DNA of 5,496 bases from Bacteroidales bacterium (GTDB lineage Bacteria > Bacteroidota > Bacteroidia > Bacteroidales > SM23-62). Of this stretch, positions 1 through 4,883 are shown piece after piece (position 1 is the first letter of the stretch; each line of letters begins with the position of its first letter). Position numbers and translations under genes: made by a program. Location of the stretch: assembly GCA_016783865.1 (NCBI GenBank), contig JADHVS010000280.1:1-5496 (forward strand), read 5' to 3'. The notes under the pieces were generated by a model, which ran no database searches, had not been told where the DNA came from, and was given only the letters and a program-made list of their open reading frames with translations.

Positions 1-3
1 AGT

Positions 4-27
4 TATGCAACTTATTGTCTGTAAAAT
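4..27 (+). repeat. Left terminal inverted repeat of the IS256-family element
   Basis: Read inward, this segment matches the reverse complement of 1383-1406 at 19 of 24 positions, including an exact inner block TCTGTAAAAT. It lies just beyond the transposase stop codon. The outer boundary is uncertain by several bases. Confidence 0.7.
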
Positions 28-29
28 AT

Positions 30-1304
30 TCATACCACAGTTGATTTCTTTTCTTCGATGACAGTCAAATCGACAGCAGGCCCCCTTACCTGCGGGAGAT
101 TTGATCTGTCAGTTTCAAATTCTTTCAACAGTTCCATATTAAGATACTTCCGCCCATTTTCCCAGTCTTCATGCCATTCTTTCAGTAAGGCTGAAAATAA
201 CCTCACGCAACTGGCCGTGTTTGGAAAAATCCTGACCACCTTGCTCCTTCGCTTTAGTTCCTGGTTCACCCGCTCGATCATGTTTGTAGTTCGCAATCTT
301 TTATGATGCTCCACCGGTGCTGCGTCATATACGCCAAGTGTCTCCCAGCCATGCTCTGATATGAACTCTGCCAGATCTGGATATTTATTCTGGTAATGAA
401 CTGAAATCTGATCAAGCCTTTCTTTGGCTTCTTTGTAGGTATCTGAATCCCACGCCTGCATTAACATCTTGTAAAGATCATCCCGTCGACTCTTTGGAAC
501 CAGGTCCAACGCATTAACCGAATAATGGCGCTGGCATCGCTGCCATACTGCACCCGGATAATGCTTTTTAATGGCCGGGTGGATCCCCGGATGAGCATCG
601 CTGGTAAATAACCTGACACCTTCAAGACCACGTTGCTTTAACCCTCCGATAAACCGGTCCCAGGAGTCGCCTGTCTCGCCCCAGGCTGTCTCTACCCCCA
701 GTACATGACGGTAACCTTCCGAATCAATCCCAAGGGCAATTAAAACAGCGATATCGATAATCTTATGGTCCACCCTGCAGCTTTCATAACGAGCATCAAC
801 AATCACGTATGGATATTCCTTTTGAAAGGACCTTTCCCTCCAGGAATCAAGCTCCGCATCCAGAGTGGCCGAGAACCTGCTGATGGACATGGAAGAAAAC
901 TCCTTGCCCATTAACTGCTCAGTGACCATCTTCATCTTACGAGTCGATACTCCCTGGATGTAAGCTTCTGCAAGAGCCAGCACAAGAGCTTTCTCACTGC
1001 GCTGGTAGCGTTCCAGTATAACCGGATAAAACTGCCCGTCACGCGTCTGTGGTACACGCAGAGCCAAGGTGCCAACACGGGTATACAGCTGCCTGGGTTT
1101 ATACCCATTACGATGGCTGCGACGATCGTCTCCACGCTCATAACTCCCTACACCGATATGTTCATCCCGGTCCAGCTCCATTAATTGTTGTATGCCCAAG
1201 CGGACGATCTCACCCATAAGGTTATCTCCCTGATAATTGATCAGTTCTGTTAACAGATCTTCTGAATAATTCTTTGTAATTTGTTCCTGTTCTTTGAAAG
1301 CCAT
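30..1304 (-). CDS. IS256-family (mutator-type) transposase, full length
   Basis: This 424-residue DDE transposase cuts and joins the ends of its own insertion sequence. Visible family marks are the first catalytic Asp in VDARYE (D170), the second in TSDAHPG (D236), the C-x2-H pair in WQRCQRHY (C257, H260) just after it, and the catalytic Glu in TTNMIERVNQELKRR (E344), followed by the basic stretch typical of the family. The N-terminal about 150 residues hold the DNA-binding part (HRNGYKPR, then RVGTLALRVPQTRDG). Length is normal and no frameshift is seen, so the enzyme could be active. The ATG at 1304 is the natural start, and no better upstream start is needed. The gene points away from the cassettes to its right. 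Base composition is closer to ffh than to the A+T-rich cassette genes. Confidence 0.95.
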   Translation of the reverse strand: MAFKEQEQITKNYSEDLLTELINYQGDNLMGEIVRLGIQQLMELDRDEHIGVGSYERGDDRRSHRNGYKPRQLYTRVGTLALRVPQTRDGQFYPVILERYQRSEKALVLALAEAYIQGVSTRKMKMVTEQLMGKEFSSMSISRFSATLDAELDSWRERSFQKEYPYVIVDARYESCRVDHKIIDIAVLIALGIDSEGYRHVLGVETAWGETGDSWDRFIGGLKQRGLEGVRLFTSDAHPGIHPAIKKHYPGAVWQRCQRHYSVNALDLVPKSRRDDLYKMLMQAWDSDTYKEAKERLDQISVHYQNKYPDLAEFISEHGWETLGVYDAAPVEHHKRLRTTNMIERVNQELKRRSKVVRIFPNTASCVRLFSALLKEWHEDWENGRKYLNMELLKEFETDRSNLPQVRGPAVDLTVIEEKKSTVV

Positions 1305-1382
1305 GGTTGTAAGTTTTTTTGGTTAACACTTAAAAACTAATTATTCAACCGTGGCTTTCTATATTTTTTTATCAACAAATCA

Positions 1383-1406
1383 ATTTTACAGAAACAAAGT
1401 TACGTA
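1383..1406 (-). repeat. Right terminal inverted repeat of the IS256-family element
   Basis: This is the inverted partner of 4-27 (19 of 24 positions), 79 bp upstream of the transposase start. On the minus strand it contains TAACTTTG (1395-1402), a match to the Bacteroidota -7 consensus TAnnTTTG reading toward the transposase. No TTG-type -33 box is visible at the right distance outside the element, so promoter function is only possible. Confidence 0.65.
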
Positions 1407-1638
1407 GCGGGCTTTGGAATTATGGAATCAGTTTTGGATTGTTTTTTACAATTAAATAATCAACTTGCCTCCTCTGCAAAAATATCTGAAAGTATTTCGT
1501 GAGCAATAATCGTGAACTCCCAAACGTGACAACCAAAACGAAAACATTACCTGTTAGCAATTCGTTAAACCAATTCGTTAAATCCTATTCGTGGATAACC
1601 AAACGTATTTGAATAAAATATATAAACAATAAAGCGGT
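1407..1638. other. Gene-free stretch between the insertion sequence and attC1
   Basis: I see no convincing gene on either strand. By position it should be the 3' part of the cassette that owns attC1, cut off on its left by the insertion sequence. A short plus-strand frame from ATG at 1422 to a TGA near 1500 gives only 26 unrecognised residues. A 13-bp tandem duplication (1558-1583) is the only clear structure. Confidence 0.5.
1558..1583 (+). repeat. 13-bp tandem duplication upstream of attC1
   Basis: CAATTCGTTAAAC (1558-1570) is followed at once by CAATTCGTTAAAT (1571-1583), 12 of 13 identical. The unit resembles the CAATTCATTAAA that follows the R'' core in attC2 (2367-2378). It could be decayed attC material or chance, and no full second arm is visible. 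Confidence 0.5.
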
Positions 1639-1741
1639 ATGGAACAACTCATTAAAGCCGACCGCTGGCGCGTGTCACAGCCTTTGCAGAAAAAGCAAAG
1701 CATGCGCCACGCTACGGCGGCTTTTAGTTCCACCGTTCTGT
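1639..1741 (+). other. attC: Integron cassette recombination site attC1
   Basis: The site is an imperfect inverted repeat of about 103 bp. The outer arm R'' is ATGGAAC (1639-1645), followed by the typical AACTCATTAAAGCCG. The closing arm is CGGCTTTTAGTTCCACC followed by the R' core GTTCTGT (1735-1741). Inside, AAAGCCG (1654-1660) pairs with CGGCTTT (1718-1724), TGGCGCGTG (1666-1674) with CATGCGCCA (1701-1709, one G-U), and CTTTGC (1682-1687) with GCAAAG (1695-1700) around a 7-nt loop. Integron integrases recombine the folded bottom strand of such sites between G and TT of R', here between 1735 and 1736. It belongs to a cassette mostly lost or hidden to the left. The R' core departs from GTTRRRY. 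Confidence 0.9.
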
Positions 1742-1761
1742 GGAGTATATGAACTTTTTAC

Positions 1762-1792
1762 TTGATAATTATACCAATTTTGGGTACCTTTG
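1762..1792 (+). promoter_or_regulatory. Bacteroidota-type promoter of the parD/parE pair
   Basis: A TTG -33 box (1762-1764) and a TACCTTTG -7 box (1785-1792) are separated by 20 nt, matching the TTTG-n(about 19-20)-TAnnTTTG pattern of the Bacteroidota primary sigma factor. Transcription would start near 1799, only about 12 nt before the ATG at 1811. It lies just inside the cassette, 26 bp after the cut point. Confidence 0.8.
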
Positions 1793-1810
1793 TTGAAAGA
1801 AGATTTTGAT

Positions 1811-2062
1811 ATGAGCAAAAATACATCAATTACATTAGGGAATCACTTTGAAGATTTCGTCCAAAGCCGAATCTCAGCTGGCAGGTACAAAAATGCTAGT
1901 GAAGTAATTCGTGCAGGGCTAAGATTATTGGAGGAGGAGGAGAATAAGGCAATTGCATTGAAACAAGCTATTCAAGAAGGAATTGATAGTGGAATCGTTG
2001 ATGATTTTAATCCAGAACAATTCCTCAAGAACTTGAAAGCCCAAAGATCTTCAAATGGCTAG
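1811..2062 (+). CDS. parD: ParD-type antitoxin (ribbon-helix-helix, CC2985-like)
   Basis: This 83-residue protein is the antitoxin of a type II module. It should bind and block the ParE-type toxin and repress its own promoter. The N-terminus (NTSITLG, residues 4-10) fits the DNA-binding strand of a ribbon-helix-helix fold, followed by helices HFEDFVQSRISAG and NASEVIRAGLRLLEEEE. The phrase SGRYKNASEVIRAGLRLLEE in family members is close to what is seen here. The C-terminal EGIDSGIVDDFNPEQFLKNL region is the expected toxin-binding tail. I chose ATG 1811 because an in-frame TTG at 1790 lies inside the -7 box and would be upstream of the transcript. The stop overlaps the toxin start by 8 nt, indicating coupled translation. 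Confidence 0.9.
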   Translation: MSKNTSITLGNHFEDFVQSRISAGRYKNASEVIRAGLRLLEEEENKAIALKQAIQEGIDSGIVDDFNPEQFLKNLKAQRSSNG

Positions 2063-2354
2063 TTATCATTTTACAAAAAAAGCCTCTGAGGATCTCGCAC
2101 AAATTTGGAACTATACCGTTGATACATGGTCAGAAAATCAAGCCGACCATTATTTTCAACTGCTGCTTGACTGTTGCCAAGATATTTCTGATGGAACAGT
2201 CTATGGAAAACAATATGATGGCATTTACCCAGGCTTGTTAGGAAAAAAAGCAGGCAAGCATATAATCTTCTATCGAATAACTAATCACGATGTTGTGGAG
2301 ATAGTCAGAATTCTGCATGAGCGGATGGATTTGGGTAAACGTATCAGAGAATAA
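2055..2354 (+). CDS. parE: ParE-type toxin (RelE/ParE superfamily)
   Basis: This 99-residue toxin partners the antitoxin just upstream, which it overlaps by 8 nt (ATGGCTAG). Family features in order are the N-terminal YHFTKKASEDLAQIWNYTVDTWSENQADHYF helical hairpin (residues 4-34), the central GKQYDGIYPGLLGKKAGKHIIFYRI strands (51-75), and the C-terminal IVRILHERMDLGKRI (83-98). The HIIFYRI and ILHERMD motifs are diagnostic of chromosomal ParE proteins. Studied ParE toxins inhibit DNA gyrase, but this is not certain for every member, so the target here is inferred. Length is normal and no truncation is seen. The attC2 outer arm begins only 6 nt after the stop, a compact arrangement typical of gene cassettes. 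Confidence 0.92.
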   Translation: MASYHFTKKASEDLAQIWNYTVDTWSENQADHYFQLLLDCCQDISDGTVYGKQYDGIYPGLLGKKAGKHIIFYRITNHDVVEIVRILHERMDLGKRIRE

Positions 2355-2360
2355 TAGCCC

Positions 2361-2460
2361 AAAGAACAATTCATTAAAGCCGACCGTTTACGCATGTCAC
2401 GCTCTTTGCAGAAAAGCAAAGCCCGCGCCACACTATGGCGGCTTAATTCAACCGTTAGGT
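2361..2460 (+). other. attC: Integron cassette recombination site attC2
   Basis: The R'' core AAAGAAC (2361-2367) is followed by the classic AATTCATTAAAGCCGACCG. The closing arm GGCGGCTTAATTCAACC precedes the R' core GTTAGGT (2454-2460). AAAGCCG pairs with CGGCTT, and CTTTGC (2404-2409) pairs with GCAAAG (2416-2421) at the tip. The sequence is close to attC1 along its whole length, including the terminal hairpin, but the middle stem pairs less well. It belongs to the ParD/ParE cassette. The expected cut lies between 2454 and 2455. Confidence 0.92.
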
Positions 2461-2494
2461 GTTTTTTAATTTAAGTTCAGACACATTATTAATA

Positions 2495-2526
2495 TGTGTC
2501 TTCAATACTATTAATCTGTATCTTTG
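2495..2526 (+). promoter_or_regulatory. Bacteroidota-type promoter of the relB/relE pair
   Basis: The -7 box TATCTTTG (2519-2526) fits TAnnTTTG exactly. A weaker -33 candidate, TGTG (2495-2498), lies 20 nt upstream. Transcription would start near 2533, about 11 nt before the ATG at 2544, the same layout as in cassette 1. Confidence 0.72.
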
Positions 2527-2543
2527 TTTTAAATAATAAGTAC

Positions 2544-2753
2544 ATGGAAGGAGCGATTCTACATACGGACTCTGATAAAGATTTATCCTTAATTCTTCAG
2601 TTGGCTAAGAAGCTGGGGATATCTGCACGCAAGCTTACCAAAGAGGAAATTGAGGATTATGGACTTTCTATCGCTATCTCCGAAGGGAAAACTGGAAAAT
2701 ATGTTGATACAGAAACATTCCTGAATGAACTTCGTGATGGAAATCAAGATTGA
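2544..2753 (+). CDS. RelB-like antitoxin of a RelE-type module
   Basis: This 69-residue protein is probably the antitoxin of the following RelE-type toxin. It begins MEGAILHTDSDKDLSLILQLAKKLGISARKLTKEEIEDYGL and ends with an acidic, weakly structured tail (GKYVDTETFLNEL). The pattern of a short N-terminal strand, a KDLSLILQLAKKLGI helix, then K-LT-EE-ED-GL is common to antitoxins paired with Bacteroidota RelE toxins. I see no ribbon-helix-helix or helix-turn-helix signature, so whether it represses its promoter is unclear. ATG 2544 was chosen over an in-frame GTG at 2496 because the -7 box lies between the two. The upstream frame would encode a hydrophobic stretch that cannot be on this transcript. 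Confidence 0.85.
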   Translation: MEGAILHTDSDKDLSLILQLAKKLGISARKLTKEEIEDYGLSIAISEGKTGKYVDTETFLNELRDGNQD

Positions 2754-3006
2754 CAGATCCTTCCAGAAAGACACCAACCGAATTAAGGATAAATCTACCT
2801 TGCTGAAAATAGCCAATACTATTGAAGCAATTCAAAAGGCTCAAAACATTACCGAAATTAATAATCTAAAAAAGCTTAGGGGAGCTCAGGCAACTTACAG
2901 AATTAAAATAGGCGATTATCGCATTGGCATAATTATCAGCGAATCTACGGTAGAATTTATCAGATGCCTGCACAGAAAGGATATCTACAAATATTTTCCA
3001 AAATAA
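2737..3006 (+). CDS. relE: RelE-type toxin (RelE/ParE superfamily)
   Basis: This 89-residue protein resembles RelE-family mRNA endonucleases, which cut mRNA in the ribosome and stop translation. Key blocks are MEIKIDRSFQKDTNRIKDK (residues 1-19), the INNLKKLRG turn (41-49), the paired strands YRIKIGDYRIGIII (54-67) and the C-terminal VEFIRCLHRKDIYKYFP (72-88), which carries the basic and aromatic residues (R76, H79, R80, Y84) where RelE toxins hold RNA. The YRIRIGDYRIG and LHRKDIYKYFP phrases are typical of Bacteroidota members. ATG 2737 gives the usual MEI start and a 17-nt overlap with the antitoxin, while an in-frame ATG at 2725 would add four residues and remains possible. mRNA cleavage is inferred from the family. 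Confidence 0.92.
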   Translation: MEIKIDRSFQKDTNRIKDKSTLLKIANTIEAIQKAQNITEINNLKKLRGAQATYRIKIGDYRIGIIISESTVEFIRCLHRKDIYKYFPK

Positions 3007-3100
3007 TTACGTGCCTTAATAGGCTGCTGCTATACGCTATTTGATTTGGTTTATCTTGTCTTTTGCATCCAGGTGCTTTATTGTATAGTTTGGAAAAAAC

Positions 3101-3187
3101 ACCTAACAAATCATTAAACCGGACGATTGAATCGTCTGCTACTTTAATCAGCGGCAGTGCAGGCGCCGGTTAATTCCACCGTTAGAA
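3101..3187 (+). other. attC: Integron cassette recombination site attC3 (divergent)
   Basis: The R'' core ACCTAAC (3101-3107) is followed by AAATCATTAAACCGG. The closing arm CCGGTTAATTCCACC leads to the R' core GTTAGAA (3181-3187). TTAAACCGG (3114-3122) pairs with CCGGTTAA (3166-3173) with one bulged A. The interior differs from attC1 and attC2: it holds a small hairpin GACGAT-TGA-ATCGTC (3122-3136) and a CTGC/GCAG pair (3136-3139 with 3154-3157). At about 87 bp it is shorter. The conserved CATTAAA and TTAATTCCACCGTTAG frames and the match of R'' to the start of cassette 2 support the call. Confidence 0.85.
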
Positions 3188-3201
3188 ATTGGATTACGAT
3201 G

Positions 3202-3339
3202 TCAATAACCGTATTGGTCGAAAAAATAGATTGGCAATCCGGTTTTATGATTATCAATTTTTATAGATGGACAATCGAATTTCAATCCCGCCTCCAGGGT
3301 ATCCAGATAATGGATACTTAATTTATAAGGATCCTCCAT
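3202..3339 (-). CDS. Possible short hypothetical protein after attC3, opposite strand
   Basis: A minus-strand frame of 45 residues starts MEDPYKLSIHYLDTLEAGL and ends FFDQYGY with a TGA at 3204-3202. An in-frame GTG at 3360 would lengthen it to 52 residues, and a stop precedes that. The composition reads like a globular protein rather than a random frame, but I recognise no family and see no membrane segment. A weak -7 candidate (GATCTTTG on the minus strand) lies just upstream of the ATG. Its 3' end comes within about 20 bp of the attC3 cut point. It may be a reversed cassette gene, a remnant, or not a gene. Confidence 0.25.
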   Translation of the reverse strand: MEDPYKLSIHYLDTLEAGLKFDCPSIKIDNHKTGLPIYFFDQYGY

Positions 3340-3462
3340 ATAAAACCTGCCAAAGATCACTTCATTTTTTTTTCAGCTTGACCGTGTTGACAACCTAATA
3401 TTTTTCATTTTGCCTTCTTTTATTGGCTTTATAAACGCAGGCGGTATGTATCTTCTTTTTCC

Positions 3463-3470
3463 TACCTTTG
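3463..3470 (+). promoter_or_regulatory. -7 promoter box upstream of ffh
   Basis: TACCTTTG matches the Bacteroidota -7 consensus and lies 23 nt before the ffh ATG, so transcription would begin near 3477. No clear TTTG -33 box is seen about 20 nt upstream. It lies well outside the cassettes, so ffh expression would not depend on the array. Confidence 0.7.
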
Positions 3471-3493
3471 TAGCTCTTAAAATTGCATAGGAA

Positions 3494-4822
3494 ATGTTTG
3501 AAAATTTAAGCGACAGGCTGGAGCGGTCCTTTAAGATTCTGAAAGGACAGGGAAGGATCACAGAGATTAATGTGGCTGAGACACTGAAGGATGTCAGGAG
3601 GGCATTGCTTGATGCAGACGTCAACTATAAGATTGCCAAAGAATTTACTGACGAAGTGAAGGAAAAAGCGCTTGGGGAGAAGATACTTTCGGCGGTAAAT
3701 CCCAACCAGATGATGGTGAAGATCGTTCATGACGAACTGGCCGCATTGATGGGAGGTGAGCACCAGGACATCAACCTCAAGGGGAATCCGGCTGTGATTT
3801 TAATTGCCGGCCTGCAAGGTTCCGGTAAAACAACTTTTGCAGCTAAACTTTCAAGCTATCTTAAATCAAAACGAGGAAGGAATCCTATACTGGTTGCAGG
3901 CGATGTTTACAGGCCTGCCGCCATCGAACAGTTAAAAGTACTTGGTGAACAGGTCAATATCCCGGTATTCACAGAAGAAGGAAACATGCAACCGGTAAAG
4001 ATTGCAAAGGCAGCCATCAGGCATGCCAAAATGCATGGTCACAATACGGTTGTTATCGATACAGCAGGTCGCCTGGCAATCGATGAAGCTATGATGAATG
4101 AGATCGCTGCCATCAAGGATGCAGTTTCTCCGCATGAAATATTATTCGTCGTCGACTCCATGACAGGTCAGGATGCGGTAAATACAGCAAAAGAATTTAA
4201 CGACCGGCTCGACTTTCACGGGGTGGTTTTGACCAAACTGGATGGTGATACACGCGGTGGGGCTGCCCTTTCAATTAAAGCAGTTGTTCAGAAGCCTATC
4301 AAATTTGTCGGAACAGGGGAAAAAATGGATGCGCTGGATGTATTCCATCCGGCAAGGATGGCCGACAGGATACTGGGAATGGGTGATATAGTCTCTCTGG
4401 TTGAGCGGGCGCAGGACCAGTTCGATACGGAAGAGGCCAGGAAGATGCAGAAGAAGATTGCCAGGAACCAGTTTAACTTCAACGATTTTGTATCCCAGAT
4501 CCAGCAGGTCAAAAAAATGGGTAATATCAAAGACCTGGCCTCTATGATACCAGGCGTTGGTAAAGCCCTGAAAAATCTGGATATTGATGACGATGCTTTC
4601 AAGGGTATTGAGGCAATCATACAATCCATGACTCCATATGAACGGGAAAATCCTGCCAGTCTGAACGGAAGCAGGCGCAAACGCATAGCCAGTGGAAGCG
4701 GTGCCACCATACAGGACGTAAACCGGTTGTTTAAACAATTTGAGGAAATAAGGAAGATGATGAAGATGATGCAGGGTAGTAAGAATAAAGCAAGGATGAT
4801 GGGCAATATGCCCATTAAGTGA
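3494..4822 (+). CDS. ffh: Signal recognition particle protein Ffh (SRP54 GTPase)
   Basis: This 442-residue protein, with SRP RNA, binds signal sequences on nascent membrane and secreted proteins and delivers ribosomes to FtsY at the membrane. Domains in order are the N helical bundle (about 1-90), then the G domain with P-loop GLQGSGKTT (106-114), the GDVYRPAA insertion-box segment (136-143), DTAGR (189-193), [10 protein letters not shown] (247-256) and FVGTGEK (271-277), and then the methionine-rich M domain with the RNA-binding [10 protein letters not shown] segment (394-403) and a tail rich in Met ([13 protein letters not shown]). All GTPase motifs are intact and length is normal. The ATG follows AGGAA directly. 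Its stop codon lies inside a heptamer repeat, and folD follows 60 bp later in the same direction, possibly co-transcribed. Confidence 0.98.
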   Translation: MFENLSDRLERSFKILKGQGRITEINVAETLKDVRRALLDADVNYKIAKEFTDEVKEKALGEKILSAVNPNQMMVKIVHDELAALMGGEHQDINLKGNPAVILIAGLQGSGKTTFAAKLSSYLKSKRGRNPILVAGDVYRPAAIEQLKVLGEQVNIPVFTEEGNMQPVKIAKAAIRHAKMHGHNTVVIDTAGRLAIDEAMMNEIAAIKDAVSPHEILFVVDSMTGQDAVNTAKEFNDRLDFHGVVLTKLDGDTRGGAALSIKAVVQKPIKFVGTGEKMDALDVFHPARMADRILGMGDIVSLVERAQDQFDTEEARKMQKKIARNQFNFNDFVSQIQQVKKMGNIKDLASMIPGVGKALKNLDIDDDAFKGIEAIIQSMTPYERENPASLNGSRRKRIASGSGATIQDVNRLFKQFEEIRKMMKMMQGSKNKARMMGNMPIK

Positions 4823-4846
4823 ATCGTGAATCGTGAATCGTGAATC
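4819..4846 (+). repeat. Four tandem copies of GTGAATC at the end of ffh
   Basis: Four exact 7-bp units run head to tail, and the ffh TGA (4820-4822) is formed inside the first unit. Such intergenic heptamer arrays are, to my knowledge, common in environmental Bacteroidota genomes. No function is established. Confidence 0.9.
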
Positions 4847-4855
4847 GGAAAACGA

Positions 4856-4883
4856 AGAACCAGGAACTAAGAACCAAGAACCA
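4856..4883 (+). repeat. Four tandem copies of AGAACCA-like heptamer before folD
   Basis: Units are AGAACCA, GGAACTA, AGAACCA and AGAACCA, and the final A is the first base of the folD start codon. The unit differs from GTGAATC but has the same 7-bp period. The array fills the ribosome-binding region of folD, leaving no normal Shine-Dalgarno sequence. Confidence 0.85.

Larger units (their letters stand above)
4..1406 (-). mobile_element. IS256-family insertion sequence, about 1.4 kb
   Basis: A single full-length IS256-type transposase gene lies between imperfect inverted repeats (4-27 and 1383-1406, 19 of 24 positions matching), and total length is normal for the family. IS256 elements move by copy-out through a circular intermediate and usually make 8-9 bp target duplications. 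The outer ends are approximate: the best-conserved part is CTGTAAAAT, and similarity fades outward. The left end sits at the window edge, so a target duplication cannot be tested. The element lies beside, and probably inside, the upstream part of an integron cassette array. Confidence 0.85.
1736..2454 (+). mobile_element. Integron gene cassette 1 (ParD/ParE module plus attC2)
   Basis: The cassette runs from the cut point in attC1 (after G1735) to the cut point in attC2 (after G2454), 719 bp. It holds a promoter, an antitoxin gene, an overlapping toxin gene and its attC, so it can be expressed wherever it sits in an array. Its first bases (G)TTCTGTGGAG are an 8 of 11 inverted match to the bases ending at the R'' core of attC2 (GCCCAAAGAAC), as expected if this end and attC2 were joined in one circular cassette. 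Confidence 0.85.
2455..3181 (+). mobile_element. Integron gene cassette 2 (RelB-like/RelE module plus attC3)
   Basis: The cassette runs from the cut in attC2 (after G2454) to the cut in attC3 (after G3181), 727 bp. The junction sequence GTTAGGTGTTTTTT (2454-2467) is an exact 14-nt inverted match to AAAAAACACCTAAC (3094-3107), which ends at the R'' core of attC3. That is the signature of one circular cassette opened at G/TT, so both ends are firmly placed. It carries its own promoter, an antitoxin, a toxin, about 90 bp of tail with no gene, and attC3. Confidence 0.88.

Noticed and set aside
1..1410. Target-site duplication around the insertion sequence
   Set aside because: With repeat ends placed at 9-11 on the left, the flanking 8-mers do not match. 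With the wider ends the left flank is outside the window, so nothing can be claimed.
1422..1502. 26-codon plus-strand frame beside the insertion sequence as a gene remnant
   Set aside because: It is too short, with no recognisable family, no promoter and no support beyond an open frame.
1790..1810. Upstream TTG start adding seven residues to the ParD-type antitoxin
   Set aside because: It lies inside the -7 box, upstream of the predicted transcript start. The ATG at 1811 gives the normal N-terminal strand.
2496..2543. Upstream GTG start giving the second antitoxin a hydrophobic 16-residue leader
   Set aside because: The promoter -7 box falls inside this stretch, so it should not be translated. 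The apparent leader is non-coding promoter DNA.
1639..3187. Spaced repeats as a CRISPR array
   Set aside because: The repeats are about 90-100 bp, imperfect inverted repeats spaced by whole genes, with no short uniform spacers. attC sites explain them.
3299..3317. GTATCC/GGATAC hairpin as a terminator
   Set aside because: The stem is only 6 bp with a 7-nt loop and no T-run follows. It also falls within the possible minus-strand frame.
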